A stretch of DNA of 48,092 bases from Lachnospiraceae bacterium (GTDB taxonomy: Bacteria; Bacillota; Clostridia; Lachnospirales; Lachnospiraceae): positions 1 through 48,092 of the forward strand of contig CAAGLJ010000169.1 in NCBI GenBank assembly GCA_900770785.1. The letters are read 5' to 3'. This document shows, piece after piece, positions 15,365 through 23,095 of this stretch. Both the position numbers and the translations under genes were made by a program. Every line of letters begins with the position of its first letter. Position 1 is the stretch's first letter. The notes under the pieces were generated by a model. The model saw only the letters and a list, made by a program, of their open reading frames with translations, was not told where the DNA came from and did no database searches.

Positions 15365-16822
15365 ATGTTTCGCACAAAAAAGAAAGACAAAGAAAAAAAG
15401 CAGAAGGTGGATACACAAAAGAAGAACAGAGAGCTTTATTTTACAGGAATCTTTTTTTCCCTGCTGTTTCTTTCCATGATTGGCTATTATATTTATTTTG
15501 TACGGAAAAATGGCCGGGACATGATCAACAACAGCTACAATTCCCGTCAATATATCCTTGCCAGTCAAAACACCAGAGGAACCATATATTCAGCCGATAA
15601 AGAGGTACTTGCCGAAACGATAGTCAGGGAGGACGGCAGTGAAATCCGTTCCTATCCGTACGGGAATCTTTTTGCTCATGCAGTGGGTTTTTCCACCAAA
15701 GGAAAAACAGGAATAGAAGCGGAAATGAATTCTTATCTCATTCAATCCAATATATCCCTGGCCTCCAGGGTGGAAAATGAGGTAACAGGAGTAAAAAATC
15801 CCGGGGATAATGTTTATACCTCATTAAGAACCGACTTGCAGGAAATTGCCAGTAAATCGCTGGGTGTTTCTCAGGGAGCGATTATCGTCAGCAACGTAAA
15901 AACCGGTGAAATACTGGCTATGGTTTCCAAGCCTGATTTTAATCCGGAAACTATAGCAGAGGATTGGAACAGATATGTGGAGGATAAAAACAGCTCCGTT
16001 CTTCTTAACCGGGTAACCCAGGGACTTTATCCTCCCGGCTCTACCTTTAAAATCGTCACCGCTCTGGCCTATTTAAGGCAGAACGGTGGCTATTATGAGG
16101 ATTACCGTTACCAGTGCAGAGGCTATTTTGCCCTGGGAAACAGCCGCATCACCTGCTATCATGGAACCGTCCATAACAGTGTGGATTTTATCAGCTCCTT
16201 TGCCAAGTCCTGTAACTGCTCCTTTGCCAACATGGGGCTTGCTATAGAACGGAAGGTTTATCATGATACCATCAGCCAGCTGGGATTTAATGAGAGCTTA
16301 CCGGTTAATTTTAACTACAGTAAAAGTAGCCTGACGGTGGATAACACGGTCTCAGATGAGGATATGATTCAAATCTCCTTTGGACAGGGCAGTGTGCAGA
16401 TGACTCCCTTACATCTGCACCTGATTACGAATGCTATCGCCAATGGAGGGACGCCGATGAAGCCTGCCTTGATCAACCAGGTAGTATCAGCGGAGGGGAA
16501 TGTGGTAAAAAGCTTCAAGCCGGAAAGCAGCAAAATGCTGATGAGTACACAAGAGGCTGCCACTTTAACCCGGTTGATGACGGCTGTGGTGGAGGAAGGT
16601 ACCGCTTCCCGCCTAAAGGGGCTGGAGTATACAGCGGCGGGAAAGACCGGCTCTGCCGAATACAATAAGGTGAAGGGAGATTCTCATGCCTGGTTTACCG
16701 GCTTTGCACCTGTGGAGGATCCGCAGATTTCCGTAACCATCATCGTAGAACGCATTGGCTCTGGCGGAGATTATGCCGTACCCATCGCCAAAAGACTTTT
16801 TGATGCTTATTTTGGATATTAA
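15365..16822 (+). CDS. Class B penicillin-binding protein (transpeptidase)
   Basis: 485-residue membrane-anchored D,D-transpeptidase that cross-links peptidoglycan. A basic cytoplasmic tail (residues 1-22) and one membrane helix (about 23-46) are followed by a short dimerisation domain and the transpeptidase. All three catalytic motifs are present: STFK with Ser226, SCN at 282-284 and KTG at 427-429. It is shorter than PBP2/FtsI of most bacteria and close in size to actinobacterial PbpA. It follows the SEDS gene by 22 bases, so the two should form one synthase complex. Confidence 0.92.
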   Translation: MFRTKKKDKEKKQKVDTQKKNRELYFTGIFFSLLFLSMIGYYIYFVRKNGRDMINNSYNSRQYILASQNTRGTIYSADKEVLAETIVREDGSEIRSYPYGNLFAHAVGFSTKGKTGIEAEMNSYLIQSNISLASRVENEVTGVKNPGDNVYTSLRTDLQEIASKSLGVSQGAIIVSNVKTGEILAMVSKPDFNPETIAEDWNRYVEDKNSSVLLNRVTQGLYPPGSTFKIVTALAYLRQNGGYYEDYRYQCRGYFALGNSRITCYHGTVHNSVDFISSFAKSCNCSFANMGLAIERKVYHDTISQLGFNESLPVNFNYSKSSLTVDNTVSDEDMIQISFGQGSVQMTPLHLHLITNAIANGGTPMKPALINQVVSAEGNVVKSFKPESSKMLMSTQEAATLTRLMTAVVEEGTASRLKGLEYTAAGKTGSAEYNKVKGDSHAWFTGFAPVEDPQISVTIIVERIGSGGDYAVPIAKRLFDAYFGY

Positions 16823-16830
16823 ACTAAGCC

Positions 16831-16859
16831 TTGCTTAATGTTCAAAATTGTTCTATACT
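16831..16859 (+). promoter_or_regulatory. Promoter of the NUDIX gene
   Basis: TTGCTT (16831-16836), 17-base spacer, TATACT (16854-16859), just after the PBP stop codon. Confidence 0.7.
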
Positions 16860-16919
16860 GTAATCAGTTTACATTTATTTCCGTTACGGAAACAGCACAC
16901 CAATCAGGGAGGTATTGCA

Positions 16920-17372
16920 ATGATAGAAGCAACCAGCTGTGGCGGTGTGGTTATTTTTCGGGGCAAGATTTTGCTTTTATATAAGAACTTTAAGAATAAA
17001 TATGAAGGCTGGGTTTTGCCGAAAGGTACCGTAGAAGATGGAGAAGAGTATAAGGATACCGCAATCAGAGAAGTTTTGGAAGAGTCCGGAGCTACTGTCT
17101 CAATCATCAAGTATATAGGGAAAAGTGAATATACTTTTAACGTACCGGAAGATACGGTGGAAAAGGAAGTCCATTGGTATCTTATGATGGCTGACAGCTA
17201 TTATAGTAAACCACAACGCGAAGAATTTTTTGTTGATTCCGGCTATTACAAGTACCATGAGGCCTATCACCTGTTAAAGTTTGCCAACGAACGGCAAATA
17301 TTGGAGAAAGCGTACAATGAGTACCTGGAATTGAAAAAAAGTAATCTTTGGGGTAGCAAAAAATATTACTGA
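16920..17372 (+). CDS. NUDIX hydrolase
   Basis: 150-residue NUDIX pyrophosphohydrolase. The complete NUDIX box runs from GTVEDGEEYKD to REVLEESGA (residues 40-62), fitting G-x5-E-x7-REUXEEXGU; the glutamates bind magnesium. The family hydrolyses nucleoside diphosphates linked to another group; the substrate cannot be read from sequence, with Ap4A or 8-oxo-dGTP the common options. I chose ATG 16920 with GGGAGG at 16907-16912; an earlier in-frame start at 16848 overlaps the promoter. Its stop codon lies in the terminator hairpin. Confidence 0.88.
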   Translation: MIEATSCGGVVIFRGKILLLYKNFKNKYEGWVLPKGTVEDGEEYKDTAIREVLEESGATVSIIKYIGKSEYTFNVPEDTVEKEVHWYLMMADSYYSKPQREEFFVDSGYYKYHEAYHLLKFANERQILEKAYNEYLELKKSNLWGSKKYY

Positions 17373-17395
17373 AGAGGCGTTAGTCGCCTCTTTTG
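17372..17395 (+). terminator. Terminator after the NUDIX gene
   Basis: AAGAGGCG-TTAGT-CGCCTCTT, a perfect 8-base stem with a short T-run. The T-run is brief, so some read-through into the next gene is likely. Confidence 0.75.
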
Positions 17396-17411
17396 TGTTG
17401 ACGAGGGATTT

Positions 17412-17720
17412 ATGTATTTTCGAAAGAAACTCTATCTTGGTGAGGGAATTAAGCATAGCCGAAAGATTCAGTGGAAGCTGCGTCATGGCGCCGGTATGAC
17501 AGACATATACGTGATTTCCATTGCCTCCGGTATGAACCAGCTGGAATGTATGCACTGTGGTTTTTTCAAGCAGAAGCTGATTCGTGAAAACACAGGATTA
17601 ATCGTAGGTCTCGCCAAAGGCTATCAGGAGGCTCAGCAGCTGATGATAGACATGATTGAAGATTGTCTTAGAGTAACCGGGACCCCTAATGTGAAAGAAT
17701 ATCTGTTAAATGGAGTATAA
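17412..17720 (+). CDS. Conserved-looking small protein of unknown function
   Basis: 102-residue soluble protein that I do not recognise beyond its look as a clostridial hypothetical. It opens with MYFRKKLYLGEGIKHSRKI, has a short CMHC motif near residue 49 and ends with a helical half (AKGYQEAQQLMIDMIEDCLR). No signal peptide or membrane segment is seen. GAGGGA precedes the ATG. It lies 8 bases upstream of the DUF2953 gene and so is in the same operon as ytfJ, which makes a sporulation-linked role possible but unproven. Confidence 0.75.
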   Translation: MYFRKKLYLGEGIKHSRKIQWKLRHGAGMTDIYVISIASGMNQLECMHCGFFKQKLIRENTGLIVGLAKGYQEAQQLMIDMIEDCLRVTGTPNVKEYLLNGV

Positions 17721-17728
17721 ATAGTTTC

Positions 17729-18733
17729 ATGGGATTACTGATACTTCAAATGCTAAAATGGATTTTATGGATTGTTTTATTCCTGCTGTTATTTTTTCTG
17801 GCCATCCTTTTTCTGATACTCTTCGTCCCTGTCCGTTATCGGGCAGAAGGAGAGTACAGGGAAGGAAAGCTTTGTATAAAGGGGAGAATAAGCTGGTTTC
17901 TCTCTCTTATTTCCCTCTTCCCTGATTACAATGATTACAATGAAGGGCTGCATATACGGCTGAAGATTCTGGGAATTACCTTTTATGATTCAGATAAACC
18001 CCAAAAAAAGGGAGAAAAGAAACAAAAGAAAGAAAGGCCTTTAAAAAAGAGCAGTAAGCCAAAAACCCAAAAACCAGAGGATTTTGGCGTGATAAATACA
18101 GCCAAGCCCCATCCTCCGGCTTTGCCGACAAAAGAGGCGGCAGTGCCGGTTAAAGCAGATTCTCCAGAAGAAAATCATTATTTGGGTAAGCCCTCGCTGG
18201 CAGACAGAATAAAGGCCATATGGGAGAAAATAAAAGGAATAGGGAAGAAGCTTGAGAGCTTAATTAAAAAGGTCAAATCCATATGGCAGGGCTTCCAGGA
18301 CAAAAAAGCTCTGCTTGACCATTATTTGGGTTTATGGAAAAGAGAAGAGACACAGATTACCTGGAGAAGGGCAAAGCATAAGTTTGGAAAAGTGATTAGA
18401 TCCGTAGGCCCGCGAAAATTACTTCTTAAGGGCAATATTGGTTTTGATGATCCGGCTCTTACCGGGCAGATGATGGCAGGACTGGGAATAGCCTGTCCCT
18501 GGATTGGAAATTATATTCAAATAAATCCTGATTTTGAGCAGTCCATATTGGAGCTTAAAGGCTATATTAAAGGGCGGATAAGATTTGGAGCGTTACTTTA
18601 TCAATTTATCACCCTGTTATTGAATCGGCATTGTATTGCTTTTATCAAAATGATCTTTAATGAAATAATGGATGATAAGAATAAGGAAGAAAACAACAGC
18701 AATATGCAGGAGGTAGCAGATGACAGACAATAA
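17729..18733 (+). CDS. DUF2953 membrane-anchored protein (YtfI-like)
   Basis: 334-residue protein with one N-terminal membrane helix (residues 5-33), a small domain ending near 85, a long basic and proline-rich linker (about 90-150, many Lys and Pro), and a C-terminal DUF2953 domain (GNIGFDDPALTGQMMAGLG near 232). In Bacillus the homologue ytfI precedes ytfJ, and here the ytfJ-like gene overlaps its end by 14 bases. Function unknown; the pairing suggests action in the developing spore. Confidence 0.82.
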   Translation: MGLLILQMLKWILWIVLFLLLFFLAILFLILFVPVRYRAEGEYREGKLCIKGRISWFLSLISLFPDYNDYNEGLHIRLKILGITFYDSDKPQKKGEKKQKKERPLKKSSKPKTQKPEDFGVINTAKPHPPALPTKEAAVPVKADSPEENHYLGKPSLADRIKAIWEKIKGIGKKLESLIKKVKSIWQGFQDKKALLDHYLGLWKREETQITWRRAKHKFGKVIRSVGPRKLLLKGNIGFDDPALTGQMMAGLGIACPWIGNYIQINPDFEQSILELKGYIKGRIRFGALLYQFITLLLNRHCIAFIKMIFNEIMDDKNKEENNSNMQEVADDRQ

Positions 18734-19151
18734 TTTCAGTTCCGTAATGACATCCCTGTTAAAAGGGGTAGACAGTGTATTAAGTACCAAGACTGTAGTG
18801 GGAGAGGCAATCACCATTGGAGATACCATTATCCTTCCTTTGGTGGATGTATCCTTTGGTATTGGTGCCGGTGCAGGGATTCAGGATAAAAAAAGCAGCG
18901 GTACAGGCGGTGTGGGCGGCAAGATAACCCCCAGTGCAGTCCTGGTCATTAAGGACGGACATACCAAGCTGGTAAATATTAAGCAGCAGGATACCATGAC
19001 TAAGATTCTGGATATGATTCCTGATGTGGTAGACCGCTTTACGGCTAAGAAGGATACGGACGATTTACTTTCCGACGAGGAGGCAAAGGAAGCAGCTTTT
19101 CCAAAAGAGAATACCAAAAACAGTGATATATGCGATAAGAGTACAGAGTAA
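18720..19151 (+). CDS. ytfJ: YtfJ/GerW family sporulation protein
   Basis: 143-residue GerW-family protein. The conserved middle is TVVGEAITIGDTIILPLVDVSFGIGAG (residues about 25-50, shown in part: GDTIILPLVDVSFG), a glycine-rich loop GTGGVGGKITPSAVLVI, then a C-terminal helix DMIPDVVDRF. In B. subtilis YtfJ is made in the forespore. The start lies inside the DUF2953 gene, after AGGAGG-like GGAGGTAG, so the genes are translationally coupled. Family call is secure; the molecular role is not known. Confidence 0.92.
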   Translation: MTDNNFSSVMTSLLKGVDSVLSTKTVVGEAITIGDTIILPLVDVSFGIGAGAGIQDKKSSGTGGVGGKITPSAVLVIKDGHTKLVNIKQQDTMTKILDMIPDVVDRFTAKKDTDDLLSDEEAKEAAFPKENTKNSDICDKSTE

Positions 19152-19174
19152 AAAGCTTGTGATAAGATCATGAT

Positions 19175-19211
19175 AAGAAATGTGCCGGGTTAATCCCGGC
19201 ACATTTCTTTT
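19175..19211 (+). terminator. Very stable terminator shared with the 3' end of fprA
   Basis: A perfect 15-base stem (19175-19189 with 19195-19209), 5-base loop, then TTTT on the plus strand. The right arm is also the last five codons of the convergent fprA gene, whose stop codon falls in the loop. Confidence 0.88.
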
Positions 19212-20347
19212 GCTAATCGTTCGATTTCTGTTTCCGTTTCTTCATTGATTGCAGACAGTATTCTTACCGTCGTTTCTGCAAAGCTGAGATTTTTGCTCTT
19301 TTCCAGCATTCCCTGCATGACTTTAGCCGCCACAGGAGCCCAGCTTCCGTTTTCCATCAGGGCAATTTTACGGTTCTGAAAATTACGCTCCGTCAAATGG
19401 TCAATAAAGGTTCTCATAAAAGGAAAAATATCGCCATTATAGGTAGGTGAGGCCAGAACCAGTTTACTATAGCGGAAGGCATCGGTTACAGCCTCCGACA
19501 TATCACAGCGGGCAAGGTCATAGAGGACCACCCTGTTTTCTCCTTCTGCATGGATTTTTTCTGCCAGCAGCTCAACTGCTTTTTTAGTATTTCCATAAAC
19601 GGAAGTGTAGGCGATGACGATACCATCACTTTCAGGACGCCAGGATGACCATATATCGTAAAGCTCTAAACAGGTATGGACACTTTTATCCAGTACTGTA
19701 CCGTGAAGGGAGTGGATTTTCTGTATGTCCAGTCCTGAAAGCTTTTTCAATAATGCCTGTACCTGCGCGCCATATTTGGAAACGATCCCCATATAGTAGC
19801 GGCGGCCCTGAGGTATCCACTCCTCAATATCAGCAGGAGAGCCAAAGCAGCCAAAACCGTCTGCCGAAAACAGAATCTTATCATAGCTGTCATAGGTTAC
19901 AATGACTTCGGGCCAGTGTACCATAGGAGCAGTATAGAAGGTTAATTCGTGCTTACCCAGAGAAAGAGTGTCGCCGTCGCCCACGATGAGATTGTGTTCA
20001 GAATAATCGGTTCCAAAAAAATTCCTGATCATGGAAAAAGCCTTCGCAGAGGCAACAATTCTGGTAGCAGGATACTTTTCCATAAAGATTTTTATGCTTG
20101 CTGAGTGATCCGGTTCCATGTGATGGATAATCAGATAATCCGGCTTTCTTCCTTTGAGTGCTGCCTCCAGATTTTCAAGCCACTCCTGAGTAAAGGCAAT
20201 ATCCACAGAATCCATAATGGCTACTTTGTCGTCCATGATGGCAAAAGAGTTATAGGTTATACCGTCCGGTACGGGATACTGCCCTTCAAATAAATCAATT
20301 TTTCTGTCGGTTACACCGATATATTCAATCGTATCTGAAATCTTCAT
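19190..20347 (-). CDS. fprA: FprA-type flavodiiron protein
   Basis: 385-residue A-type flavoprotein that reduces oxygen to water, or nitric oxide to nitrous oxide, in strict anaerobes. The N-terminal metallo-beta-lactamase domain has the diiron ligands H76, E78, D80 and H81 in HHMEPDHSAS, a histidine in APMVHWPEV and an aspartate in FSADGFGCFG. The C-terminal flavodoxin domain starts near residue 250 with the FMN loop SVYGNTKKAVE. I chose ATG 20347 because GGAGG lies at 20356-20360 (minus strand) and MKISDTIEYIGV is the usual N-terminus. There is no fused rubredoxin, so an external electron donor is needed. Protection against oxygen or NO is the expected role. Confidence 0.94.
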   Translation of the reverse strand: MKISDTIEYIGVTDRKIDLFEGQYPVPDGITYNSFAIMDDKVAIMDSVDIAFTQEWLENLEAALKGRKPDYLIIHHMEPDHSASIKIFMEKYPATRIVASAKAFSMIRNFFGTDYSEHNLIVGDGDTLSLGKHELTFYTAPMVHWPEVIVTYDSYDKILFSADGFGCFGSPADIEEWIPQGRRYYMGIVSKYGAQVQALLKKLSGLDIQKIHSLHGTVLDKSVHTCLELYDIWSSWRPESDGIVIAYTSVYGNTKKAVELLAEKIHAEGENRVVLYDLARCDMSEAVTDAFRYSKLVLASPTYNGDIFPFMRTFIDHLTERNFQNRKIALMENGSWAPVAAKVMQGMLEKSKNLSFAETTVRILSAINEETETEIERLAKEMCRD

Positions 20348-20402
20348 TATCAATTCCTCCGCTTTAACATTAAATGTGACTATGTATACGGTCAACGTGG
20401 GT

Positions 20403-20429
20403 ATTATACAGGAAGAAAATGAGATTGAC
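20403..20429 (-). promoter_or_regulatory. Possible fprA promoter
   Basis: On the minus strand TATAAT (20403-20408) with TTGTCA 15 bases upstream (20424-20429). The spacing is short, so this is tentative. Confidence 0.45.
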
Positions 20430-20515
20430 AATAATTTATCATGTCTTTTTTCAGGTACATATAGAAGGGCCAAAGAGGGTTAAAACGGCTGGAACGGACA
20501 GTGCTTTTTTATTTG

Positions 20516-20550
20516 GACACAAAAAAACTGCCGTATTTCTACGGCAGTTT
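20516..20550 (-). terminator. Terminator after rpmB
   Basis: A perfect 11-base stem (20525-20535 with 20540-20550), 4-base loop, followed on the minus strand by seven T. Confidence 0.92.
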
Positions 20551-20559
20551 AGGGAACAA

Positions 20560-20745
20560 TTAAGCTCTTTCCACTTTACCAGACTTTAAGCAGCTGGTGC
20601 AAACGTGCAGCTTCTTTGCAGCTCCGTTTACCTTACATTTAATACTCTTAACGTTTGACTTCCAGATATGATTGGATCTTCTATGAGAATGGCTAACGTT
20701 ATTACCAAAATGTACGCCTTTACCACAAATATCGCATTTTGCCAT
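20560..20745 (-). CDS. rpmB: 50S ribosomal protein L28
   Basis: 61-residue ribosomal protein with the family opening MAKCDICGKG, HSHRRSNHIWK in the middle and a C-terminal CTSCLKSGKV. It has two C-x2-C pairs (CDIC and CTSC), the zinc-binding form of L28. GGAGG stands seven bases before the ATG at 20745; an upstream in-frame start would break the conserved N-terminus. It is a single-gene unit with its own promoter and terminator, divergent from the Asp23-family gene. Confidence 0.97.
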   Translation of the reverse strand: MAKCDICGKGVHFGNNVSHSHRRSNHIWKSNVKSIKCKVNGAAKKLHVCTSCLKSGKVERA

Positions 20746-20793
20746 GTTGACACCTCCTAACCGTAAAAAATCCTTACGAATCACAACATTAGT

Positions 20794-20822
20794 ATAATAT
20801 CAGAAGAATTGTATAAATGCAA
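20794..20822 (-). promoter_or_regulatory. rpmB promoter
   Basis: Minus strand TTGCAT (20817-20822), 17-base spacer, TATTAT (20794-20799). Confidence 0.65.
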
Positions 20823-20872
20823 GCAGAAAATATGGAAAATATACAAAATCTTGTTAAAGCGTTATTTTTAGG

Positions 20873-20901
20873 TTTATTTTTTCTCTTAAAACGAGTATAA
20901 T
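20873..20901 (+). promoter_or_regulatory. Promoter of the Asp23-fakA operon
   Basis: A perfect TATAAT at 20896-20901; the -35 position (20873-20878) reads TTTATT, which is poor. Confidence 0.55.
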
Positions 20902-20941
20902 GGGTACGTTATATAAGGTTAAAGAATGAAGGAGGTACTAT

Positions 20942-21301
20942 ATGAAGGGATCTTCTATGAATACGCACATGGGTAAAATCACCATTGATAAAGAGGTGGT
21001 AAGCCGTTATGCAGGTACTGTGGCGGTAGAGTGCTTTGGTATCGTCGGTATGGCCGGAATCAATGTGAAGGACGGCCTGGTAAAGCTGTTGAAAAAGGAC
21101 AGCATTACCCGGGGCATTGCCGTAAGAATGGAGAACAATAAGCTGACTCTGGATTTCCACGTAATCATCGCTTATGGGGTAAGCATTATTGCTGTTTCCG
21201 ATAATTTAATTGAAAACGTTAAATATAAGGTTGAAGAATTTACCGGCATAGACGTAGGAAAGATTAACGTCTATGTAGAAGGTGTGAGAGTGATTGATTA
21301 A
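20942..21301 (+). CDS. Asp23/Gls24 family envelope stress protein (YloU-like)
   Basis: 119-residue Asp23/Gls24 protein. The family pattern GKITIDKEVVSRYAGTVAVECFGIVGMAG is near residue 11 (in short: GKITIDKEVVSRYAG), then a beta-rich segment and the end IDVGKINVYVEGVRV. No membrane helix. Homologues lie at the inner face of the membrane and in B. subtilis yloU directly precedes yloV, as here. GGAGG lies six bases before the ATG; an ATG five codons later is possible. Thirteen bases separate it from the GTG start of fakA. Confidence 0.9.
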   Translation: MKGSSMNTHMGKITIDKEVVSRYAGTVAVECFGIVGMAGINVKDGLVKLLKKDSITRGIAVRMENNKLTLDFHVIIAYGVSIIAVSDNLIENVKYKVEEFTGIDVGKINVYVEGVRVID

Positions 21302-21314
21302 GGAGGAAATTTAA

Positions 21315-22979
21315 GTGGCTTCAAATACAATTGATGTTAGAATGCTTTCCAAAATGTTTCTGGCCGGAGCGCAGAATCTGGAGGCAAAAAAGGAATGGAT
21401 TAATGAGCTGAACGTTTTTCCTGTTCCTGACGGAGATACCGGTACCAATATGTCCCTGACCATTATGTCGGCGGCAAAAGAGGTATCCGGGCTGATCGAT
21501 GATGATATGGAGAGTCTGGCAAAGGCCATTTCTTCCGGCTCTTTACGCGGGGCAAGGGGAAACTCCGGTGTGATTCTTTCTCAGCTGTTTCGTGGCTTCT
21601 GCAAAGTGATTAAGGTTCATCAGCAGCTGGATGTCACCCTTCTTACCGAGGCGGCAGAGTGTGCCGTGGAAACCGCTTACAAGGCGGTAATGAAACCCAA
21701 GGAGGGTACTATCCTTACTGTAGCCAAAGGAGCTGCCATCAAAGCAAGAGAGCTGCAGAAGACAGGCGTAACCGATCTTGCACAATTTTTTGATGAGATA
21801 ATCCGACACGCAGACTATGTACTGAGTCAGACACCGGAAATGCTTCCCGTATTAAAGCAGGCCGGTGTGGTAGACTCCGGCGGACAGGGTCTTCTGGAAG
21901 TATTAAGAGGGGCCAATGATGCCTTTCTGGGAAAAGAACTGGACTTCAAGCTGGGAGCCATAACCGCCGGCTCAGGTTCCGTTAAGATGGATGGGCAGGC
22001 TTCCTGCGACATCAAATTCGGTTATTGTACAGAATTTATCATCCTGCTGAACAAAACCTTCAACATCAAGCATGAGATGGATTTTAAAGCCTATCTGGAG
22101 TCCATCGGCGATTCCATTGTGGTGGTGGCAGATGATGATATCGTTAAGGTTCATGTACACACCAACGATCCCGGTATGGCGATTCAGAGAGCCCTGATGT
22201 ATGGTCAGCTTTCCAATATGAAAATCGACAATATGCGCCTGGAGCATCAGGAAAAGGTCATTAAAATGAGTCAGAAGGAAGAGACTTTTAAAGCATCCGC
22301 CGGGGAAGATGCTCCCAGAAAGGAAGTAGGCTTTATTTCCGTTTCCGTAGGTGCGGGAATGGACGAAATTTTTACGGGCCTTGGTGTGGATCACATGATT
22401 TCCGGGGGACAGACCATGAATCCCAGTACAGAGGATATGCTAAATGCCATTGACGCAGTTAATGCAGAGAGTATTTTCATTTTTCCCAATAACAGTAATA
22501 TCATTCTGGCAGCCAATCAGGCAAAGTCTCTGGTAGAGGATAAGAAGATCATCGTCATTCCAACTAAGACTGTTGCTCAGGGGATTACGGCAGTAATCAA
22601 TTATGTGCCTGATTTGAGTGCTGAAGAAAATGAAGCCATCATGCTGGAAGAAATCACCAAAGTAAAGACCGGTCAGGTAACTTACGCGGTCAGAGATACC
22701 ATGATTGATGATAAGGAAATTCGGCAGGGCGACTACATGGGCATAGGAGATAACGGAATTCTTTCTGTAGGAACCAACCGTACCCAGGTGTCTCTGGAGA
22801 TGGTGGATGCCATGATGGATGAGGATAAAGAATTGATCAGTATCTATTATGGTGAAGATATTTCTCAGGAGGAAGCGCAGCTTCTGGCTAATCGGCTGGA
22901 AGAAAAATATGACACCTGTGATGTGGAATTGCAGTATGGCGGTCAGCCCGTATACTATTACATTATTTCTGTTGAATAG
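21315..22979 (+). CDS. fakA: DAK2 domain fatty acid kinase catalytic subunit FakA (YloV-like)
   Basis: 554-residue homologue of FakA/YloV, which phosphorylates fatty acids carried by FakB (DegV family) so they can enter phospholipid synthesis. The N-terminal DAK2 domain has the magnesium/ATP loop NVFPVPDGDTGTNMS at residues 33-47 and GSLRGARGNSGVILSQ near 75. The middle domain holds GSGSVKMDG and HVHTNDPG; the C-terminal domain starts near 330 with GFISVSVGAGMDEIF. The start codon is GTG at 21315 with AGGAGG at 21301-21306. A DegV protein is encoded 2.2 kb downstream, beyond recG, so both kinase halves are at hand. Confidence 0.92.
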   Translation: MASNTIDVRMLSKMFLAGAQNLEAKKEWINELNVFPVPDGDTGTNMSLTIMSAAKEVSGLIDDDMESLAKAISSGSLRGARGNSGVILSQLFRGFCKVIKVHQQLDVTLLTEAAECAVETAYKAVMKPKEGTILTVAKGAAIKARELQKTGVTDLAQFFDEIIRHADYVLSQTPEMLPVLKQAGVVDSGGQGLLEVLRGANDAFLGKELDFKLGAITAGSGSVKMDGQASCDIKFGYCTEFIILLNKTFNIKHEMDFKAYLESIGDSIVVVADDDIVKVHVHTNDPGMAIQRALMYGQLSNMKIDNMRLEHQEKVIKMSQKEETFKASAGEDAPRKEVGFISVSVGAGMDEIFTGLGVDHMISGGQTMNPSTEDMLNAIDAVNAESIFIFPNNSNIILAANQAKSLVEDKKIIVIPTKTVAQGITAVINYVPDLSAEENEAIMLEEITKVKTGQVTYAVRDTMIDDKEIRQGDYMGIGDNGILSVGTNRTQVSLEMVDAMMDEDKELISIYYGEDISQEEAQLLANRLEEKYDTCDVELQYGGQPVYYYIISVE

Positions 22980-22991
22980 ACATTGACTGTT

Positions 22992-23040
22992 AAAAGGGCT
23001 GTTGCAGGCTTTTAGAGAGAAATTTGCAACAGCTTTTTTG
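22992..23040 (+). terminator. Terminator after fakA
   Basis: GCTGTTGCA (22998-23006) and TGCAACAGC (23025-23033), a perfect 9-base stem with a large 18-base loop, followed by six T. Confidence 0.78.
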
Positions 23041-23095
23041 TTTCTTCATTGAAGAGGGTTTTTATGGAAGAGAGGTTTCATGGAAGGAGGTTTTC

